Origin: BAIKAL-G1 sp943370385
GTDB lineage: Bacteria > Cyanobacteriota > Cyanobacteriia > PCC-6307 > Cyanobiaceae
Assembly (NCBI GenBank): GCA_943370385.1
Contig: CALRQT020000009.1
Coordinates: forward strand, 1-64,000
Direction: 5' to 3'
DNA length: 64,000 nucleotides
Part shown: positions 8,122-19,254 of the stretch, one piece after another
Numbering within the stretch: the first letter of the stretch is position 1
Layout: the number at the start of each line of letters is the position of its first letter
Program-made: the position numbers and the translations under genes
The notes under the pieces: model-generated
The model's input: the letters and a program-made list of their open reading frames with translations, nothing else
What the model was told of the DNA's origin: nothing
Database searches by the model: none

Positions 8122-8511
8122 TCAGCCGGCCAGGGCCGGGCCGGAGCCTAAGGCTGCTTGCTCGGAGCTTAGGAAGGGCACGGTCTCGCCGTGGCCCCAG
8201 AAGGCCTCCAGGTCGTAGTAGCTGCGCTCGGCCGGGGTGAGGGCATGCACGATCACTTCGCCGTAGTCGAGCAGCACCCAGCGGCCTTCGCTCTGGCCCT
8301 CCTTGCGCAGGGGCATGCGGCCGGCTTCGAGTTCCAGCCGGTCTTCGACCGAGCGGGCGATGGCGCGCACCTGCACATCCGAGAGCCCGGTGGCGATCAC
8401 GAACCAATCGGCGATCGACGACACCTCATCCACCCGAATCAACACGATGTCGACGGCTTTGCGGTCGTCGCAGGCATCGGCGGCCAGCAGGGCCAGGGCA
8501 TGACTATCCAT
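8122..8511 (-). CDS. rsfS: Ribosomal silencing factor RsfS
   Basis: RsfS (Iojap, DUF143) binds L14 on the 50S subunit and blocks 30S joining when nutrients are scarce. The 129 residues show the whole family core: ADACDDRKAVDIVLIRVDEV, SSIADWFVIATGLSDVQVRA, a R-x-P-L-R-K-E-G segment, WVLLDYGEVIVHALTPAER and YYDLEAFWG. Length is usual. The ATG at 8511 overlaps the end of the preceding DUF3318 gene by 8 bases, which suggests translational coupling. Confidence 0.95.
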   Translation of the reverse strand: MDSHALALLAADACDDRKAVDIVLIRVDEVSSIADWFVIATGLSDVQVRAIARSVEDRLELEAGRMPLRKEGQSEGRWVLLDYGEVIVHALTPAERSYYDLEAFWGHGETVPFLSSEQAALGSGPALAG

Positions 8512-9139
8512 AGACGTTCTCACTGGTGACCGATTCGCGGGAGCCTTGCTGTTGGGCCATTTCGGCCCGGGCCTTGCCGGCACTCTTGCGCAGGGCCTCG
8601 AGCCGGTCTTCGTAGAAGGCCCGTTTGCGCTTCTTGCGGGTTTGCTCGACCAGCTCCTTGAGGGCGCCGCCCAGGCTCTTGTAGGCATTGGGCAGGCTGT
8701 AGCCAAAGCGGCAGGCCAGGTCGATCGCCCGTTCATCGGCGGTGATCGCGTCCTGGAGCCGTTTTTCCGGGTTGTTCTTGAGATAAAGCCGGTAGCCGGC
8801 AAAGCCGGAGAGGCCCAGGGCCATCAACAGCAACAGGCCGTCCTGCACCCACAGCTCGCCGATGGCACCGCCCAGGCCGATCGCCAGGGCCGCCATCTCC
8901 CAGCCATCGCGGGGGATCGCATCGTTCTGGATGCGGCCCACCTCGTGCCAGAAGAGCAGGTTGCGGTGGTCTAGGGCCAGCTGGTCCCAGGCCTGGAGAT
9001 CCAGCTGGATTTCCACCTCATCCCTACCGATCTCCTCCAGCGTGATCAAGGCGGGATCGGCGGCGGCGGCGGCTTCAACGAACACCCAGCTCTGCATCTC
9101 TGGGGGCAGCAGCCCCTTCAGGCGCTGGAGTTCGCTCAT
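8504..9139 (-). CDS. DUF3318 family membrane protein
   Basis: This 211-residue protein of unknown function is found in cyanobacteria. It begins MSELQRLKGLLPPEMQSWVF, then has LDLQAWDQLALDHRNLLFWH. Two hydrophobic segments follow near residues 84-116 (MAALAIGLGGAIGEL and LLLLMALGLSGFAGY). A basic, probably coiled C-terminal half (EQTRKKRKRAFYEDRLEAL) comes last. The N-terminal conserved block and the central hairpin of helices support DUF3318. It is the first gene of the minus-strand run and overlaps rsfS by 8 bases. Its 5' region faces carB, divergent, across about 100 bases. Confidence 0.85.
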   Translation of the reverse strand: MSELQRLKGLLPPEMQSWVFVEAAAAADPALITLEEIGRDEVEIQLDLQAWDQLALDHRNLLFWHEVGRIQNDAIPRDGWEMAALAIGLGGAIGELWVQDGLLLLMALGLSGFAGYRLYLKNNPEKRLQDAITADERAIDLACRFGYSLPNAYKSLGGALKELVEQTRKKRKRAFYEDRLEALRKSAGKARAEMAQQQGSRESVTSENVYG

Positions 9140-9242
9140 GGAGGTCGTGGAACAGGGACGATGGATTCAGCGTAGCGATAGTCGTACCTAACGCCGCTTG
9201 CCATGAGAGGCTAGCCAGGTTTGGCTGCCCACCCCTCCGCCC

Positions 9243-12548
<3,306 letters not shown>

Positions 12549-12557
<9 letters not shown>

Positions 12558-12598
12558 GCTTTAGGCCCGGCTAGCGGCCTGAGCCCCAGGCCGGAAGC
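12549..12598. repeat. 25-bp tandem duplication across the carB stop
   Basis: Units 12549-12573 and 12574-12598 both begin GCGGCCTGAGC and both carry an AGGCC about 14 bases later. The TGA stop of carB (12555-12557) is inside the first unit. Confidence 0.7.
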
Positions 12599-12631
12599 TC
12601 GTTAAGGTTTGGCCACCCGAACCCGTCCCCG

Positions 12632-13348
12632 ATGACCGTCGCCGCCACTGACCCCGCCACTGACCTCGCCACTGACCTCGCCACTGACGCCAGCGTGCAT
12701 GCCCCAGGCAGCGACTTGCGCGCCGCCTTCCGCGCCGCCTACGAGAACCGCTACACCTGGGAGCCCGGCTTTGCTGGCTACGGCGGCCAGTGCGTCTGGG
12801 AGCAGGACGGCCAACGGGTGGAGGGCACCTTCCAGGTGGGCGCCGATCTCAAGGCCCTAGTGGAAGGAATCACCGACGAGGCCATCCACAAGGCCGTGGC
12901 TTCCCAGCTCTGGGAGGTGGCGATCCACCGGGTGCGTCGCGGCTTTGAGCAAACCCATGGCGATAACACTTTCACCGCAGGCGACACCAATGCGGTGGGT
13001 GTTGAAGTGATCGTGGGCGGTAAAAATACCGGCGATCGTTATCGCATTAAGGGCGATGTGGTCACGATGGTGCACCGCCACATCCACGGCACGGTGGTGA
13101 CGATCTTCACCGAAAGCACCACCGACACTGGCCACGGCTACCTCAGCCACCAGTACACCAGCCAATACAGCGATCCGGCCAGCGGCACCAGCAAGGGCGG
13201 CCTCAGCCGCTTCATCGACACCTTTGTGCCCCTGGTGGAGGGCGGTCCCTGGGTGTTGGCCGAGCGGGTGGTGGAGAGCGAAGCCTTTGGCGAGACCCCA
13301 GCCAGCCGCCAGCAGTTCCGCTTTGAGGCCTTGGCACCCCTGGGTTGA
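12632..13348 (+). CDS. DUF3386 family protein
   Basis: This 238-residue soluble protein belongs to DUF3386, found in cyanobacteria and plastid lineages, with unknown function. Recognisable blocks are AAYENRYTWEPGFAGYGG near residue 35, then WEVAIHRVRRGFEQTHGDN, GKNTGDRYRIKGDVVTMVHR, HGTVVTIFTESTTDTGHGYL and WVLAERVVESEAFG. The first residues after MTVAA are a Thr-Asp-Leu-Ala repeat (TDPATDLATDLATDAS) encoded by four 12-bp units. It looks like recent in-frame duplication in a non-conserved leader. The gene lies about 75 bases after carB on the same strand. Confidence 0.85.
   Translation: MTVAATDPATDLATDLATDASVHAPGSDLRAAFRAAYENRYTWEPGFAGYGGQCVWEQDGQRVEGTFQVGADLKALVEGITDEAIHKAVASQLWEVAIHRVRRGFEQTHGDNTFTAGDTNAVGVEVIVGGKNTGDRYRIKGDVVTMVHRHIHGTVVTIFTESTTDTGHGYLSHQYTSQYSDPASGTSKGGLSRFIDTFVPLVEGGPWVLAERVVESEAFGETPASRQQFRFEALAPLG
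12644..12691 (+). repeat. Four in-frame 12-bp units near the DUF3386 start
   Basis: GCCACTGACCCC, then GCCACTGACCTC twice, then GCCACTGACGCC sit end to end. They code for repeats of Ala-Thr-Asp-Leu. The second and third units are identical. Confidence 0.9.
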
Positions 13349-13436
13349 ACCGGGCTGCGACCAAGCGAAACCAATCAGCTCCGAATCCAGCCCTCATCCA
13401 CGGCAGTTCGCCGATGGCTTGGAATTGGGGCTCGAA

Positions 13437-13458
13437 AGGCCTGATCCCGATCAGGCCT
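13437..13458 (+). terminator. Hairpin after DUF3386
   Basis: AGGCCTGAT (13437-13445) pairs perfectly with ATCAGGCCT (13450-13458) around CCCG. No T-run follows, so it may be a weak terminator or an RNA-end stabiliser between DUF3386 and the small secreted protein gene. Confidence 0.4.
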
Positions 13459-13527
13459 AGGGCGGTTGGCTGGGCTGGTCGCCGCGGGTCAGGCGTGGGA
13501 AAATAAGTTCAAAATTCCTTGATTTGG

Positions 13528-13833
13528 ATGCCAATCCGTTTGTTTGTGTTGGTTCTGTTCTCGGGTTCCATGGCCCTGGGGGCTCCCCAGTCCCAGGCCA
13601 TCCAATCCGGGTCCCAGACCCAGGCCCAGCCGGCCAACATGAAGGATCAAATCATCATGGGCGCCTGCTCCCAGGCCATGGCCAGCGAACTGTCCTCAGC
13701 GGGCAAAACCGCCCCGGCTGGCATGGTCAAGGAGACCTGCGGTTGTGTGATCACCCAGCTGAATAAGAAGAGCAGCATTGACCAGGCCAAGGTGATCTGC
13801 AAACAGATGGCGGCCACTAAATACGGTCTGTAG
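13528..13833 (+). CDS. Small exported protein with conserved cysteines, function unknown
   Basis: The 101-residue product starts MPIRLFVLVLFSGSMALGAP, a typical signal peptide with likely cleavage after ALG-A. The mature part holds IIMGACSQAMASEL, then MVKETCGCVITQLNKKSS and KVICKQMA. The four cysteines in a small helical protein suggest disulfides in the periplasm or thylakoid lumen. I do not recognise a named family. ATG 13528 is preferred over a TTG nine bases upstream. The region just before the gene is AT-rich (AAAATAAGTTCAAAATTCC) against a GC-rich background, consistent with a promoter. Confidence 0.7.
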   Translation: MPIRLFVLVLFSGSMALGAPQSQAIQSGSQTQAQPANMKDQIIMGACSQAMASELSSAGKTAPAGMVKETCGCVITQLNKKSSIDQAKVICKQMAATKYGL

Positions 13834-13945
13834 GTCCGGCCCTAAGGCGGCGCCTGCTGAGTAACGCTCCTTTCCCTGGGACGGGAGCATGGCAACCCTT
13901 CCCTGCTGATGAGCCCCTGGGGGGCCGCTCCCAGTGTTGGTGCCC

Positions 13946-14239
13946 CTAGTTGTGATGATCTTCGGCGGTGGGGTGGGCGCCGATCCGGCCGCGATTGAGG
14001 TTGTGGAGGCCGGAGGAGCCCCCCTGGTGGAGCCTCCGCTTGGGGCTCGAGCTGGGAGGGCGACCGACGCAGCCGACGAGTACCAGGGTGATCAGGCCAG
14101 CCAGGGGAAGGCAAAGCAGGCGTCGGGCCAGCCGCTGCTGAGACCGCTGGTGCCGCCCCTGGCCAGCCTCCGGTGGAAGGCCCCAAGGGCTGGGCGGGTG
14201 CTGGCGACTGGAGCGCTCCAAGCGGGATGGGAGCTCCAT
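13946..14239 (-). CDS. Possible small lipoprotein
   Basis: The 97-residue minus-strand reading contains a basic patch (RLARRLL), the hydrophobic stretch CLPLAGLITLVLV and then GC, which makes a good lipobox (LVGC). A short, polar, Ser/Pro/Arg-rich mature part follows. The leader before the signal is long (about 36 residues), so the true start may be a non-ATG codon further in. I recognise no family. The opposite strand is also open here (13934-14344), but its product has no signal or domain that I can see. The call rests only on the lipobox. Confidence 0.4.
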   Translation of the reverse strand: MELPSRLERSSRQHPPSPWGLPPEAGQGRHQRSQQRLARRLLCLPLAGLITLVLVGCVGRPPSSSPKRRLHQGGSSGLHNLNRGRIGAHPTAEDHHN

Positions 14240-14400
14240 GGCGAGTTAGGAGGAGGGCCCAACCTAGGCGCCTGCCCTGGCCCGGCCTGGGGGCCCGACT
14301 GCGTTCATCTGGCCTCGGTCCCAGGGATCCGGTCCAGCCCCTGAGGGCATGGCGCCAGCCCCTGCCGAACGACCCCAAACGCCCCCACCTCGAGGCCGGT

Positions 14401-14880
14401 TCAGGGCCGGCTGGCGGATGGGCCGTGGATGCTGCAGTGGCTGAAGGCAACCCCTAGGGCCAGGCCCTGGCCCCAGGGCTCCTGCCAGCAGATCTCCACC
14501 ACCTGGCGATGGTGGGCCTCGCCCGTTTTGCCAAAGCGCAGCACGCCGCGCTGGCCCGAGTCCGCCCGGAAGGGCCGGCCCACCAGCAGGCAGGCACCGC
14601 CATCACTGATGTCGAGCACCTCGGCCACCAGGTCGGTGTTGGCGTAGCCCTCCAGATAGGCCCGGGTGCCGGGCCTCGCCTGGGAGCGCAGGCTGTGGCG
14701 CTGCTCCTGGCAGGCCTTGCGCCAGAGCCGCTGCATCTGATCCAGGTTGGCCCGGGTCTCGGGGCTGGCGGGTTCCAGGAGGCCTGGCTCGCCGCTGGCC
14801 CGGTTCAGGGGGGGCTCAGGCACCGTTGGGCCCGCTCCGCTGCCCCCAAGCGTGGTGCCGTTTTGGTTGCTGCGCTCCAT
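14401..14880 (-). CDS. PilZ-like domain protein
   Basis: The 159-residue protein probably binds cyclic di-GMP. It holds a R-x-x-x-R motif in QARPGTRAYLEG near residue 70 and, about 20 residues on, DISDGGACLLV, which fits the second PilZ motif (D/N-x-S-x-x-G). A C-terminal WGQGLALGVAF strand is also PilZ-like. The N-terminal 50 residues are Pro/Gly-rich and unconserved. It lies upstream of nothing obvious on its strand; glutathione reductase ends 89 bases before its start. A role in surface or motility control is inference. Confidence 0.7.
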   Translation of the reverse strand: MERSNQNGTTLGGSGAGPTVPEPPLNRASGEPGLLEPASPETRANLDQMQRLWRKACQEQRHSLRSQARPGTRAYLEGYANTDLVAEVLDISDGGACLLVGRPFRADSGQRGVLRFGKTGEAHHRQVVEICWQEPWGQGLALGVAFSHCSIHGPSASRP

Positions 14881-14969
14881 GGTCCCAGCCAGCGAAGGAC
14901 TGCCTCTGCCTTGAGTATGGAGACGGTTGGGGCCCTAGCGCTAAGGGCGGAGCCGGACTGGGGCGGAAC

Positions 14970-16391
14970 TCAGGCGGGCATCGTCACGAACTCCTCGGCC
15001 ACGGTGGGGTGCAGGGCCATGGTGCGATCAAAATCCGCCTTGGTGGCGCCCATGCCGATGGCGATGGCCGCCATCTGGATGATTTCGGCGGCGTGGTCCC
15101 CCACCATGTGGCAGCCGAGCACCTTGTCGCTGCTGGCCTCCACCACCAGCTTGAGCAGCACCCGCGGGCCCCGCTTGGGCAGGGCCAGGGCCATGGGCCG
15201 GAAGCGGGCCCGGTGGATGCGGATTGCCTCCTCGCCGTAGCGCTCAACCGCCTCCTCCTCCGACAGGCCCACGCTGGCCAATTCCGGGTCGCTGAACACG
15301 GCGCTGGCCACGAGCTGGTGGTTCACCCGCCGCGGTTTGTGGCCATACACCGTGTCAGCGAAGGCCCGCCCCTCATCCACGGCCACGGGCGTGAGGTTGA
15401 TCCGGTCGGTCACATCGCCCACGGCATAGATGTGGGGCACGTTGGTCACCTGGTCCGGGGTCACCGGGATGCGGTGGCCTTCGATCGCCACGCCGGCGGC
15501 CTCCAGGTCCAGGCCCTGCAGGAACGGGCGCCGGCCGGTGGCCAGGATCACGGCACCGCAGTCCAGCTGCTCGCCGCTCTGGGTGGTCACGGTGAGATCG
15601 CCAGGTTCGCCGCTGATCGCCGCCGGACTGTGGGCGAAGCGGATCTCGATGCCTTCGGCCTGCATCGCTTCCTGCACGGCGGCCGAGAGTTCCTTGTCAA
15701 AGCCGCGCAGCAGGTGGTCGCCGCGCACCAGCTGGGTGACGGCCACGCCCAGTCCATTGAGGATGCAGGCAAATTCACAGGCAATGAAGCCGGCGCCCAC
15801 GATCACCACCCTGCTGGGCAGTTGCCGTTGCAAAAACAGGTCATCGCTCACCCAGCCCAGCTCGGCGCCGGGGATGGCGGGGCGCTTCGGCCGGCCGCCC
15901 ACGGCGATCAAGATGCGTTCGCCCACCAGCTGCTGGCTGCTGCCCCCTGGCTCGGCCCCCCTGGTTACGACCCCTTCGGTTACGGCCCCCTCCAGTTCTG
16001 CCCCGCCGGCGCCGCTGGTGACTTCAACCGTATGGGCATCGAGAAAGCGGCCCCAGCCGCGGATCAGGGTCACCCCCGCCTTGGCGAGCAGGTCCCGGTG
16101 CAGCTGGTCGAGCCGATCCACTTCCGCGGCCACGTTGGCCAGCAACACCGAGGCGTCGCAGCGGGCCGGCCCCACCGCCCAGCCGTAGCTGGCCGCGTCG
16201 CTGAGGCTGTGGCGAAAGCCCGATCCATAGACGAGCAGTTTCTTGGGCACGCAGCCGCGGATCACGCAGGTGCCTCCCACCCGATCCCCCTCCACGATCG
16301 CCACCTTGGCGCCGTAGGAAGCCGCCCGTTTGGCGGCGGCCAGGCCACCGGAGCCGGCGCCAAGCACCACCAGGTCAAAGGGGGAGGCCAT
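14970..16391 (-). CDS. gor: Glutathione reductase
   Basis: This FAD enzyme reduces glutathione disulfide with NADPH. Starting from ATG 16391 the product is 473 residues. Domains in order: FAD motif VVLGAGSGGLAAAKRAASYG; redox-active disulfide in GGTCVIRGCVPKKLLVYGS; NAD(P) motif VVIVGAGFIACEFACILNG; ILATGRRP; FAD motif IYAVGDVTDR; and the interface active-site region ALHPTVAEEF with its catalytic His. All key residues are present. A 40-residue Gly/Glu-rich insertion lies before the NADPH domain (around GAGGAELEGAVTEG). ATG 16424 would add 11 unconserved residues. Confidence 0.96.
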   Translation of the reverse strand: MASPFDLVVLGAGSGGLAAAKRAASYGAKVAIVEGDRVGGTCVIRGCVPKKLLVYGSGFRHSLSDAASYGWAVGPARCDASVLLANVAAEVDRLDQLHRDLLAKAGVTLIRGWGRFLDAHTVEVTSGAGGAELEGAVTEGVVTRGAEPGGSSQQLVGERILIAVGGRPKRPAIPGAELGWVSDDLFLQRQLPSRVVIVGAGFIACEFACILNGLGVAVTQLVRGDHLLRGFDKELSAAVQEAMQAEGIEIRFAHSPAAISGEPGDLTVTTQSGEQLDCGAVILATGRRPFLQGLDLEAAGVAIEGHRIPVTPDQVTNVPHIYAVGDVTDRINLTPVAVDEGRAFADTVYGHKPRRVNHQLVASAVFSDPELASVGLSEEEAVERYGEEAIRIHRARFRPMALALPKRGPRVLLKLVVEASSDKVLGCHMVGDHAAEIIQMAAIAIGMGATKADFDRTMALHPTVAEEFVTMPA

Positions 16392-16505
16392 GGTCAGGAG
16401 CGGCGAGGGTTCGGGTTGCCTCAACCTATGTCGCCTGCTGGTGGGGCCGGAGCGGGCGCCGAGCGGTTGGCTGGAATGGGGTTCTTGGAGGGTTTTGCTG
16501 GAGGC

Positions 16506-17183
16506 CTAGGGCGATTCCAGCGGCAACTCGGCCAGCTGTTGCTCGCTCAACAGGCTGCCCTCCAGGTGGGCCCCGGCCAGGTGGGCGCCCGTGAGGCGGC
16601 AGTCGCGCAAGTCGCAGCCGCGTAGGTCGGCCCCCTCCAGCTGGGCCGCGGCCAGGTTGGCGCCATACAGGCAGGTGTCCTGCAGGTTGGCGCCGCCGAG
16701 CTGGGCCCCCTGGAACAGGGCAAAGCTGAGGTCGGCGCCGCGGAAGTCGGCCTTGCCGAGATCCGTGAGCTGGTCGAGGCCCGAGCGGAAATCGGCTTCC
16801 ACCATGCGGGCGTTCTGCCAGGAGCTGCCGGCGGCCACCACCCCCCGCAGGCAGCAGCGGTGCAGCCAGGCTTCGCGGAAGTCGGCCCCCTGCAGGCGGG
16901 AACCCGAGAGGTCGGCTTCATGCCAGCGGGAGCGGGCGGCGCGCACGTCGGAGAGGTCGGCGCCCCAGAGCAGGGCCTGCTGAAACGAGCAGGCTTCGAT
17001 CCGGGCGCCACCCAGGTGGGCATGGCCAAAGCGGGCCTCGCGAAAACAACTGCCGCTCAGATCACAGCCCGATAGATCCAGGTCAATGCCGTCGATGTCA
17101 TCGAGGACCAAACCCAGGAAACGGCGTTCTCCCCGCTCCAGGGCCTGCCGCAGCTCCTCCAGGGAGGTGGGCAGGGATGCCAT
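16506..17183 (-). CDS. Pentapeptide-repeat protein
   Basis: The 225-residue protein has at least 25 five-residue repeats of the A-(D/N)-L-x-x type between residues 40 and 215 (for example ADLSGSRLQGADFREAWL and ANLAAAQLEGADLRGCDLRD). They should form a right-handed beta-helix. The function is unknown; such proteins are abundant in cyanobacteria and are often thylakoid-associated. The first 35 residues (LEELRQALERGERRFLGLVL) are helical. Its ATG overlaps the stop of the upstream arsR gene in a TGATG junction, so the two are translationally coupled. A TTG one codon upstream is an alternative. Confidence 0.92.
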   Translation of the reverse strand: MASLPTSLEELRQALERGERRFLGLVLDDIDGIDLDLSGCDLSGSCFREARFGHAHLGGARIEACSFQQALLWGADLSDVRAARSRWHEADLSGSRLQGADFREAWLHRCCLRGVVAAGSSWQNARMVEADFRSGLDQLTDLGKADFRGADLSFALFQGAQLGGANLQDTCLYGANLAAAQLEGADLRGCDLRDCRLTGAHLAGAHLEGSLLSEQQLAELPLESP

Positions 17184-17488
17184 CAAAGGGCGGCCACCAG
17201 GGCATCGAGCTGCTGGCGGAGGGTCGCCGTCAGCAGGGTGTCGGCCCGATCGAGCAGGTCGAACACCCGATCGTCACTGACGTCATAGAAGACAAGGTTG
17301 CCTTCGGGGCGGCGGAGCACCACCCCCGCAATCGTCAGCAGCTTGAGGTGTTTGGAGACCAGGGCCTGGCTCAGGCCGGTTTTGTCCACCACCGCACTGA
17401 CGTTGAGGGGGCCGTCGCGTAGGGCGTCCAGCACCGCCAGCCGGTTCGGCTCGGAAAAAACCTTGAGGTAGTCAGCGAGGGCTTCCAT
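17183..17488 (-). CDS. ArsR/SmtB-family transcriptional regulator
   Basis: The 101-residue winged-helix repressor reads ALADYLKVFSEPNRLAVLDA at the N-terminus. The recognition region is SAVVDKTGLSQALVSKHLKL, followed by a wing near RRPEGNLVFYDVSDD and a C-terminal dimer helix. I see no cysteine metal-binding motif (no CVC in the recognition helix), so metal sensing is not supported; redox or another ligand is possible. The gene is divergent from the hemerythrin-acsF-desaturase cluster, and an inverted repeat lies between them. That makes it the likely local regulator. ATG 17488 is chosen; a start at 17581 would add a Pro/Ala-rich leader. Confidence 0.88.
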   Translation of the reverse strand: MEALADYLKVFSEPNRLAVLDALRDGPLNVSAVVDKTGLSQALVSKHLKLLTIAGVVLRRPEGNLVFYDVSDDRVFDLLDRADTLLTATLRQQLDALVAAL

Positions 17489-17630
17489 CGATGCGGGGGC
17501 GGTAGGGGAAGGGGCTGCGGGGGGGCTGGCGGCCCCGGGCGCGGGTCTGGGGCCCTGGCCGGGGCTGGCGCCGGCACCCAAACTAGCCAGCTTGAGACGG
17601 GATCAGGCTGCCACAGTGACATTGGTTCAT

Positions 17631-17657
17631 TGATTAACAATATCACGCTGCTGTGAT
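17631..17657. promoter_or_regulatory. Candidate operator between arsR and the hemerythrin-acsF cluster
   Basis: Two imperfect inverted repeats sit in an AT-rich island: TTGATTAACAA (starting near 17630) and ATCAC-GCTGCT-GTGAT (17642-17657). They lie 20-45 bases upstream of the hemerythrin ATG, where a repressor would block transcription. Assignment to the adjacent ArsR protein is inference. Confidence 0.5.
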
Positions 17658-17677
17658 GATATGGTTCCGTCAGTTCG

Positions 17678-18136
17678 ATGCCTGCCGCGATGCCTGCCCT
17701 GGTCCTGGACGCCCCCTCCCCCACCATCCCCCGGCAGTGGGCCCAGCAAGCCCAGCTCCTGGAGCGCCAGCACGATCGGCTGGAGGGCCTGCTCACAGAC
17801 CTGATCGAGCGCCATGCCGTGCCAGACGAAGGGCGCAGCCCCCAGCAGCTCGACGCCGACCGGCAGGACTGTGGGCGCCTGCTGCGCCAGCTCGGTTTCC
17901 ATTTGCGGCTGGAGGAGCGCTGGCTGAGCCGGTTGCACAGTTTCTGTGGCGGCCACAGCAGCTCCCACCGCCAGGCGCTAACCCTGGCCGCCGACGGCTG
18001 GGCCGTGGGCCAGACCCTGCGGGGCGCCCGCCTGCCCTGGCTGATGGACCTGCAGGAGTGGTTCCACCAGCACCGCCATGGGGTCGATGCGATCGCCTAT
18101 CGCCGCGCCGAAGCCCGGGCCCGGGGCCAGTCCTGA
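17678..18136 (+). CDS. Hemerythrin-like diiron protein
   Basis: The 152-residue four-helix protein carries candidate non-heme diiron ligands in hemerythrin order: QHDRLEGLL near residue 30, FHLRLEERWL near residue 73, GHSSSHRQAL near residue 92 and WFHQHRHGVDAIAY near residue 126. The last fits the hemerythrin H-x-x-x-D signature. Such proteins bind or sense O2 or NO, or store oxygen. The assignment comes from motif spacing, not from high overall similarity. It is the first gene of a same-strand run with acsF and the desaturase. The acsF ATG follows after about 40 bases. It is divergent from the ArsR gene, so low-oxygen or redox control is plausible. Confidence 0.65.
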   Translation: MPAAMPALVLDAPSPTIPRQWAQQAQLLERQHDRLEGLLTDLIERHAVPDEGRSPQQLDADRQDCGRLLRQLGFHLRLEERWLSRLHSFCGGHSSSHRQALTLAADGWAVGQTLRGARLPWLMDLQEWFHQHRHGVDAIAYRRAEARARGQS

Positions 18137-18175
18137 GCCCTGGATCAGCCCCCACTCCTCTGTTTGCCGTTCGCC

Positions 18176-19252
18176 ATGACCACCACCCTTGCCAAGGTTG
18201 CCGGATCCGTCGCTGCCGCCGCCGGACCGGCTCCCCACCTGCGCGAAGACCTGCTGACGCCGCGCTTCTACACCACCGAAATCGCCAAGGCCGCCAGCAC
18301 CGATCTGGCCGGCCAGCGGGCCGCATTCGAGGCGATGCTGGCCGAGATGGAGGCCGATTACAACCGGGAGCACTTCGATCGCAAGGCGCCCCTCGATCGG
18401 CTGCGCGAGCTCTCGGCGGTGGAAAAGGAGGCCTACGAGAGCTACCTGGTGCGCTCCTGCGTGTCGGAGTTTTCCGGTTTCCTGCTGTTTAAGGAGCTCT
18501 CCCGTCGCCTGTTCAAGGCCAGCCGGCCCGAATTGGGCCGCCTGTTCCAACTGATGGCCCGCGATGAGGCCCGCCATGCCGGCTTCCTCAACCGGGCCCT
18601 GGTGGCCGAAGGCATCGAAATTGACCTGCCCAGCCTCAGTGGCAAGCGGCCGATTACCTGGTTCCCGCTGAGTTGGGTGTTGTACAGCGTTTTTCTGTCC
18701 GAAAAGATTGGCTACTGGCGCTACATCCTGATCGATCGCCATCTCAAGGCCCACCCGGAAAATAGCGTTGCACCACTCTTTGATTTTTTTGAGCCCTGGT
18801 GCCAGGACGAAAATCGCCACGGCGATATTTTCAACATGCTGATTCGCTGCTGGCCCGAGCTGCGCCAGGGCCTGCGCGGCCGCCTGCTCAGCCGCTTCTT
18901 CCTTTGGTCGGTGTTCCTCACCCACAGCCTCACGGTTTGTGAGCGCGACAGCTTCTACACCCTGCTGGGCATCGATCCGGCCCGCTTCGATGCTGAAGTG
19001 ATGCGGCAGACCAACCGCACGGCGCGCCGGGCCTTCCCCTATGTGTTTACGTTCAAAGGAACCCGTTACGTGCAATTGCGCGACCAGTTGGTAGACACCT
19101 TCCGGCAGATGCAAGCCCTTGGCGAGCAGCCGGCCACGCCGGGCCGTTTCCTGAAAAACCTGGGGCTCAAGCTTCGCTTTGCGGGGCTGCTGGTGCACCA
19201 GTTCTGCCAACCGATGGAAGCCACTGGCGTGCAACGTGAGGGAATCGCGTGA
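18176..19252 (+). CDS. acsF: Aerobic Mg-protoporphyrin IX monomethyl ester cyclase
   Basis: AcsF (ChlA, CycI) forms the isocyclic ring of chlorophyll, making divinyl protochlorophyllide with O2. The 358 residues contain the diiron ligands: EFSGFLLFKEL, the D-E-x-R-H site in LMARDEARHAGFLNRAL, and DENRHGDIF. The family strings YNREHFDRKAPLDRLRELS and FFLWSVFLTHSLTVCERD are present. Its place in a cluster with heme oxygenase and HemN suggests the low-oxygen isoform (ChlA-II type of Synechocystis); the sequence alone does not prove which isoform it is. ATG 18176 is preferred over a TTG 12 bases upstream. The stop nearly overlaps the desaturase start. Confidence 0.95.
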   Translation: MTTTLAKVAGSVAAAAGPAPHLREDLLTPRFYTTEIAKAASTDLAGQRAAFEAMLAEMEADYNREHFDRKAPLDRLRELSAVEKEAYESYLVRSCVSEFSGFLLFKELSRRLFKASRPELGRLFQLMARDEARHAGFLNRALVAEGIEIDLPSLSGKRPITWFPLSWVLYSVFLSEKIGYWRYILIDRHLKAHPENSVAPLFDFFEPWCQDENRHGDIFNMLIRCWPELRQGLRGRLLSRFFLWSVFLTHSLTVCERDSFYTLLGIDPARFDAEVMRQTNRTARRAFPYVFTFKGTRYVQLRDQLVDTFRQMQALGEQPATPGRFLKNLGLKLRFAGLLVHQFCQPMEATGVQREGIA

Positions 19253-19254
19253 GC

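Noticed and set aside
13934..14344. A 136-codon plus-strand gene
   Set aside because: Composition is random-like with no domain or signal; the opposite strand has a better case through a lipobox.
14826..16625. A 599-codon plus-strand frame opposite glutathione reductase
   Set aside because: No recognisable domain, and the minus strand has the full glutathione reductase with all catalytic motifs.
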